Below are positions 19,350 through 22,382 of a DNA stretch of 22,382 nucleotides, one piece after another; within the stretch, counting starts at the first letter, position 1, and each line of letters starts with the position of its first letter. The notes below the pieces were generated by a model. That model was not told the origin of the DNA. It made no database searches and was given only the letters and a program-made list of their open reading frames with translations. The stretch covers positions 1-22,382 of the forward strand of contig JAANSK020258607.1 in assembly GCA_011763485.2 (NCBI GenBank). The letters are read 5' to 3'. The stretch comes from Isoetes engelmannii. Taxonomy: Eukaryota > Streptophyta > Lycopodiopsida > Isoetales > Isoetaceae. Both the position numbers and the translations under genes were made by a program.

Positions 19350-19883
19350 ATGGCCCTTGCTCTCCCTTCTTTAGCGCCTCGCATTCATTTGCAGGCTTCT
19401 GCCTTTCCTTCTGCAAAATCCCCTGTTTTTTCTGATCTCAAATTCGGCAAAAAACTCCTTCGTTTGCATTTGCATCAGAAACAGGGAAAAAGGAAAGCAA
19501 ATCCAGTGATTCTAGCGCTTGCTGCAGCTTCTAGCACAAAATTAGAGGAAAGAACCTCTGATTTGTATGAGATATTAGGGGTTTCAAGATCTGTTTCTGC
19601 AAAGGGGCTAAAGGCAGCATACAGAGATCTTGCTAGGCGATATCATCCTGATGTGGTCTCTGAGAACGAGAAAGAAGAAAGCACAAGAAAATTTCTCAGA
19701 ATACATGATGCTTATGCTACTCTTTGTGAGCCAGAAAGTAGGGCCAGGTATGATGTTCAGCTTTCACTTCAAAAATCTGGAAAAAACTTTTCATATACTA
19801 GAGAATTTGAGCATCCAGAAATGGCAGAGTGCTACTCCTGGACTACTTCAAAGAACTGGGAAACAGATCAATGTTGGTGCTGA
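19350..19883 (+). CDS. J11: chloroplast J-domain protein, J11 type, 177 aa
   Basis: Small plastid J-protein that stimulates the ATPase of stromal Hsp70. The single exon runs from ATG at 19350 to TGA at 19881-19883. Residues 1 to about 60 form a transit-peptide-like leader: MALALPSLAP, rich in S, A, K and R, poor in acidic residues. The J-domain covers about residues 71-136, starting DLYEILGVSRSVSAKGLKAA. It has the HPD tripeptide at 99-101 (RRYHPDV) and ends in ESRARYDVQL. The C-terminus WETDQCWC carries the WETDQCW signature seen in the Arabidopsis J11 family. Length and lack of introns fit that family. A second frame at 19630-19887 is only a shadow. The gene looks complete and functional. 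A 48-bp duplication lies just upstream. Confidence 0.94.
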   Translation: MALALPSLAPRIHLQASAFPSAKSPVFSDLKFGKKLLRLHLHQKQGKRKANPVILALAAASSTKLEERTSDLYEILGVSRSVSAKGLKAAYRDLARRYHPDVVSENEKEESTRKFLRIHDAYATLCEPESRARYDVQLSLQKSGKNFSYTREFEHPEMAECYSWTTSKNWETDQCWC

Positions 19884-20365
19884 GTAATCTGGTCTATTCT
19901 TTATTGAAGATTCATCAAAAGACTTTTTCTCTGTGGTATTGAAGGGAAAGTCTCTGGGTTTTTGCTGCTGAGAATTCTTAGGCCTCTGAATATACTGCCA
20001 CTGCAGCAACACCTCTCTACATTCATCTTTAAAGAAGAGAATATTGCACATATTCATATTCATCTATGGAGAAGAGAATATACATCAACAACACTCTTGA
20101 TTCTTGATGAAGAGCAAGTGACCACCATAGACCTGATAGATCTAATATTTGGCAAAGAAGGAATCATGGTGGTTGATGAAATTTTTTCTAGGCACTCCAG
20201 CATTGAAATGCATATTAGATGGAGTATAACCACATTTGTACACAATTACAATGAAGGTAATAAATTACAACTATATGTGTGCACATCAGGCATTCCAAGC
20301 ATTAATCATTAACTAGCTTGTGATATTAAACTATCTCATTACACTGTTTGCCTCTTTGGTAAATC
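19884..20365. other. 3' flank of the J-protein gene, no further gene seen
   Basis: The region is AT-rich. Open frames at 19962-20312 (plus) and 20060-20245 (minus) overlap and lack any motif. It presumably includes the J-protein 3' untranslated region; an aataaa string occurs near 20256, rather far from the stop. Confidence 0.4.
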
Positions 20366-20470
20366 TTTCTTTAAACAAAACAAGATCCAATTGTCTATAC
20401 ATGAAGACATATGGACTTTTTTCTTTAAACAAAAAAGATCCAATTGCCTATACATACATATGGAGACAGT
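20366..20470. repeat. tandem duplication, about 56-bp unit
   Basis: The string tctttaaacaaaa followed by (c)aagatccaattg(t/c)ctatacat occurs at about 20366-20402 and again at about 20420-20456, with related sequence after each copy. Confidence 0.75.
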
Positions 20471-20473
20471 AAT

Positions 20474-20577
20474 ATCACCTTTGGATAACACGCACTATTG
20501 TATGTGTATCACCTTTTGCATAACACACATTATTGTATGTGCACCTTTGGATATGAGACATTGTTGTATGTGCCCCT
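20474..20577. repeat. 34-bp tandem array, three copies
   Basis: Three units of about 34 bp start at 20474, 20508 and about 20542. They follow the pattern atcacctttggataacacgc then actattgtatgtgt, with a few substitutions each. The third copy is the most diverged. Confidence 0.85.
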
Positions 20578-20644
20578 AAATACCCTTATGTTTAGCTAAG
20601 ATGGTTTATGGGCATTTTGATGGAAATGACCGTGTAACTTTTTG

Positions 20645-20745
20645 GTGGTGAAAATCAAATCGAAAGGCAATAACAATTGGTCCTTATGAGAGAGACTACT
20701 AAGACATTGACAATATGGCATTTGATAATTAGTCTTAAAAACATA
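20645..20745 (+). mobile_element. fragment related to fold-back element 2
   Basis: The stretch resembles the left arm of fold-back element 2 (about 18085-18170). Shared parts are ...caattgg/ttatgagagagacta, ...attgacaatatggcatttga and taattagtcttaaaaacata. It stops at 20745, where the LINE 3' end starts, so the LINE may have inserted into it. Confidence 0.6.
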
Positions 20746-22382
20746 ATAGAATGGAATAGAATAGATTTTTTATCGTCCATGGAGACCAATTGGCCTATGG
20801 GACCTAAACAAAGAGAGCAGCAAACCGATTACTGTCAGGATTAAAAAACCCTCGCCCTGAAGGGTTTTCGAGGGAAAAACCTTAGCAGCAATAAGTATGC
20901 TGGCATACTGCACAATAATATAGTGCCATTCATTATCGCATCGGCGGGCACAGTTGAGTCCGTGTATCCATCACCTCTTGAAGATATGAGCCCAGCAAGC
21001 CCACGGATGTTCAGTAGCTCATGCAATGGCTGGCCAGGCACAACTAAGTGAACATACCATTCACGGATATGATCGAATGCTGGGCAGGTCTGAAGTGCAT
21101 GGCATTCATCTTCAATGGCTCCCTGTTGGCAACACTGACAGATCCTGTCCTCGCGTGCCTCCCGGGTCCATCGGCCTGTCTCAATCCGGAGGCGATGTGC
21201 ACCCGTTCGGATGGAAGCTATCAGTCTGCGCCTCTTCATAGGCAAATGAGTATGCAAATAGTGTTGTGGGCCTCGGGTGAGCATGGGATTGACCTGTTGC
21301 CGATAGTGTGCCAGCTTGACGTGTGCCAGTGCATCTGCATGCCAGAGTTTGCTAAGGAAGCAAGCCTCAAGATACTGCCTCAAATGATCATGGTCCTTCT
21401 CTGTTCGTACGTGCACGCATCTGTGTGCCTGTACATCCCATCGGGAGAACCACTAAGCTTGCTTGTCCTTCCAGCAAGCTTTGAGGCATTGTGGACCCAT
21501 TGCTACAGTTAAAGCAATATTGGGCAAATGGGCATCCCCTATACCAACGACCTTCTGGAAGTAAATAATATGACGGTCCAGTGCAGCCCTTTGAAGGGGC
21601 AAGAAACCCGTGTCCTGCAACAAGATTTGATATGGAACTGTGGATTTCACCCAAGTGCTCGTGCCAAGAAGGCCTTATGTACCTGTTCCAGATGATTCCA
21701 GGTGGCGAGGGATATCATCGGACCCCACACCTCCACACCATACAAGAGAACAGGTTCGACCAGGGCCCTGAATAGGTGTGCCTAATGACCCCAGGCATAC
21801 AACTCTGCCTGTGACTATTGTGACGCACAATCTGATGGAAGCGTCCCAGTGTGTGATAGCAGAAAACTCAATTCTCAAATATTTGTAGGTCGGAGCTACC
21901 TCTACATTCTGTCTCTGGTAACTGAGGGAGGGAGGCCTTGGCTGTCGGGAGGATGAAACTAGCAGCACTCTAGTTTTGGCCAAGTTAACCCACATGCCAG
22001 TGAACTGACAGAAAGTGTCTAGAGCATCCAGGTGACGTTGCATGTCTTCTGGAGTGTGGGCCAAGAGGTCTACGCCATCAATGTATATGAGTTTCCGAAC
22101 TATGTGATGCATGAGTTGAGCACCCGCCCCTCCATGTTCAGCAAGCCAATCTTCCAACTGATCAATGTAGAGGTCAAAGAGCGTCGGCGAGAGGGGGCAA
22201 CCCTGGCGCACTCCAATACTATTAATGACAGACTGTCCCGATGATGTCAGACGGCCTGAGCATGCCTCATATAACCTGTATATTGCATTTTACAAGTCAA
22301 CAGGTGTCCCTAGCTGCCTCAATCTGTCCCACAACTTGTCCCTAGGCACAATGTCAAAAGCTTTTGCGAAATCCACAAAGCA
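20746..22382 (-). mobile_element. LINE copy C: reverse transcriptase to 3' end, runs off window
   Basis: From the right edge leftward the minus strand encodes a non-LTR reverse transcriptase: CFVDFAKAFDIVPRDKLWDR, GVRQGCPLSPTLFDLYIDQL, LIYIDGVDLLAHTPEDMQRH, then MWVNLAKTRVLLVSS and the thumb. A connector follows (GFLPLQRAALDRHIIYFQKV, about 21610-21550), then a C-terminal domain with ICQCCQQGAIEDECHALQTC (C-x2-C-x9-H-x4-C, near 21140). The catalytic YADD is replaced by YIDG. There is a stop near 22290 and a frame change near 21750, so this copy is dead. The 3' tail is not poly(A): it reads tggacgataaaaaatctatt followed by (ATTCT/ATTCC) repeats. The endonuclease end lies beyond the window. Confidence 0.9.

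Noticed and set aside
19630-19887. Second ORF inside the J-protein gene
   Set aside because: It is a frame-shifted shadow of the J-domain coding sequence.
21048-21512. 154-codon plus-strand ORF
   Set aside because: It lies antisense to the LINE C-terminal domain and has no motif of its own.

Overview
This is a window of nuclear DNA from a land plant that makes swimming sperm, most likely a fern; a lycophyte, bryophyte, cycad or Ginkgo is also possible. Two genes point that way. On the minus strand is an eleven-exon gene for the leucine-rich-repeat dynein arm assembly factor DNAAF1 (ODA7/LRRC50), which is tied to motile cilia and absent from flowering plants. On the plus strand is an intronless, plastid-targeted J-protein of the J11 type, a family typical of green plants. 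The rest is AT-rich, transposon-rich DNA in which genes are sparse.

Layout. 1-1110: decayed L1-type LINE reverse transcriptase (minus). 1115-1420: short unidentified ORF. 1624-2681: large fold-back (inverted-repeat) element. 2936-3686: terminal-inverted-repeat DNA element carrying two internal tandem arrays, flanked by TATT. 3691-5756: no recognisable gene. 5757-6190: degenerate AGATTCC-type minisatellite. 6841-10118: DNAAF1, rebuilt exon by exon as a 480-residue protein. 10281-13702: upstream non-coding DNA with two copies of a ~400 bp segment, a near-perfect 36-bp hairpin and some weak ORFs. 13703-14430: long-TIR, Mutator-like non-autonomous element. 15609-15893: remnant of an NAD(P)-binding Rossmann protein gene. 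16219-16385: unidentified exon-like segment. 16395-17868: two fragments of one LINE family in an order that cannot come from one insertion. 17870-18982: second, unrelated fold-back element. 19020-19063: U6 snRNA-derived fragment (minus). 19350-19883: J11-type gene, with a 48-bp tandem duplication upstream. 20366-20577: two small tandem arrays. 20645-20745: piece of a relative of the second fold-back element, abutted by the 3' end of another LINE copy that runs off the right edge (20746-22382, minus).

The two intact genes have unrelated jobs: DNAAF1 acts in the cytoplasm of cells building flagella, and the J-protein is a plastid Hsp70 co-chaperone. They do not form a functional unit. I found no clear novel multi-gene system. 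The most informative points are the DNAAF1 gene model, whose reading frame requires a GC-AG intron, the three long inverted-repeat elements of different sequence, the U6-derived fragment, and the transposon with internal satellites.
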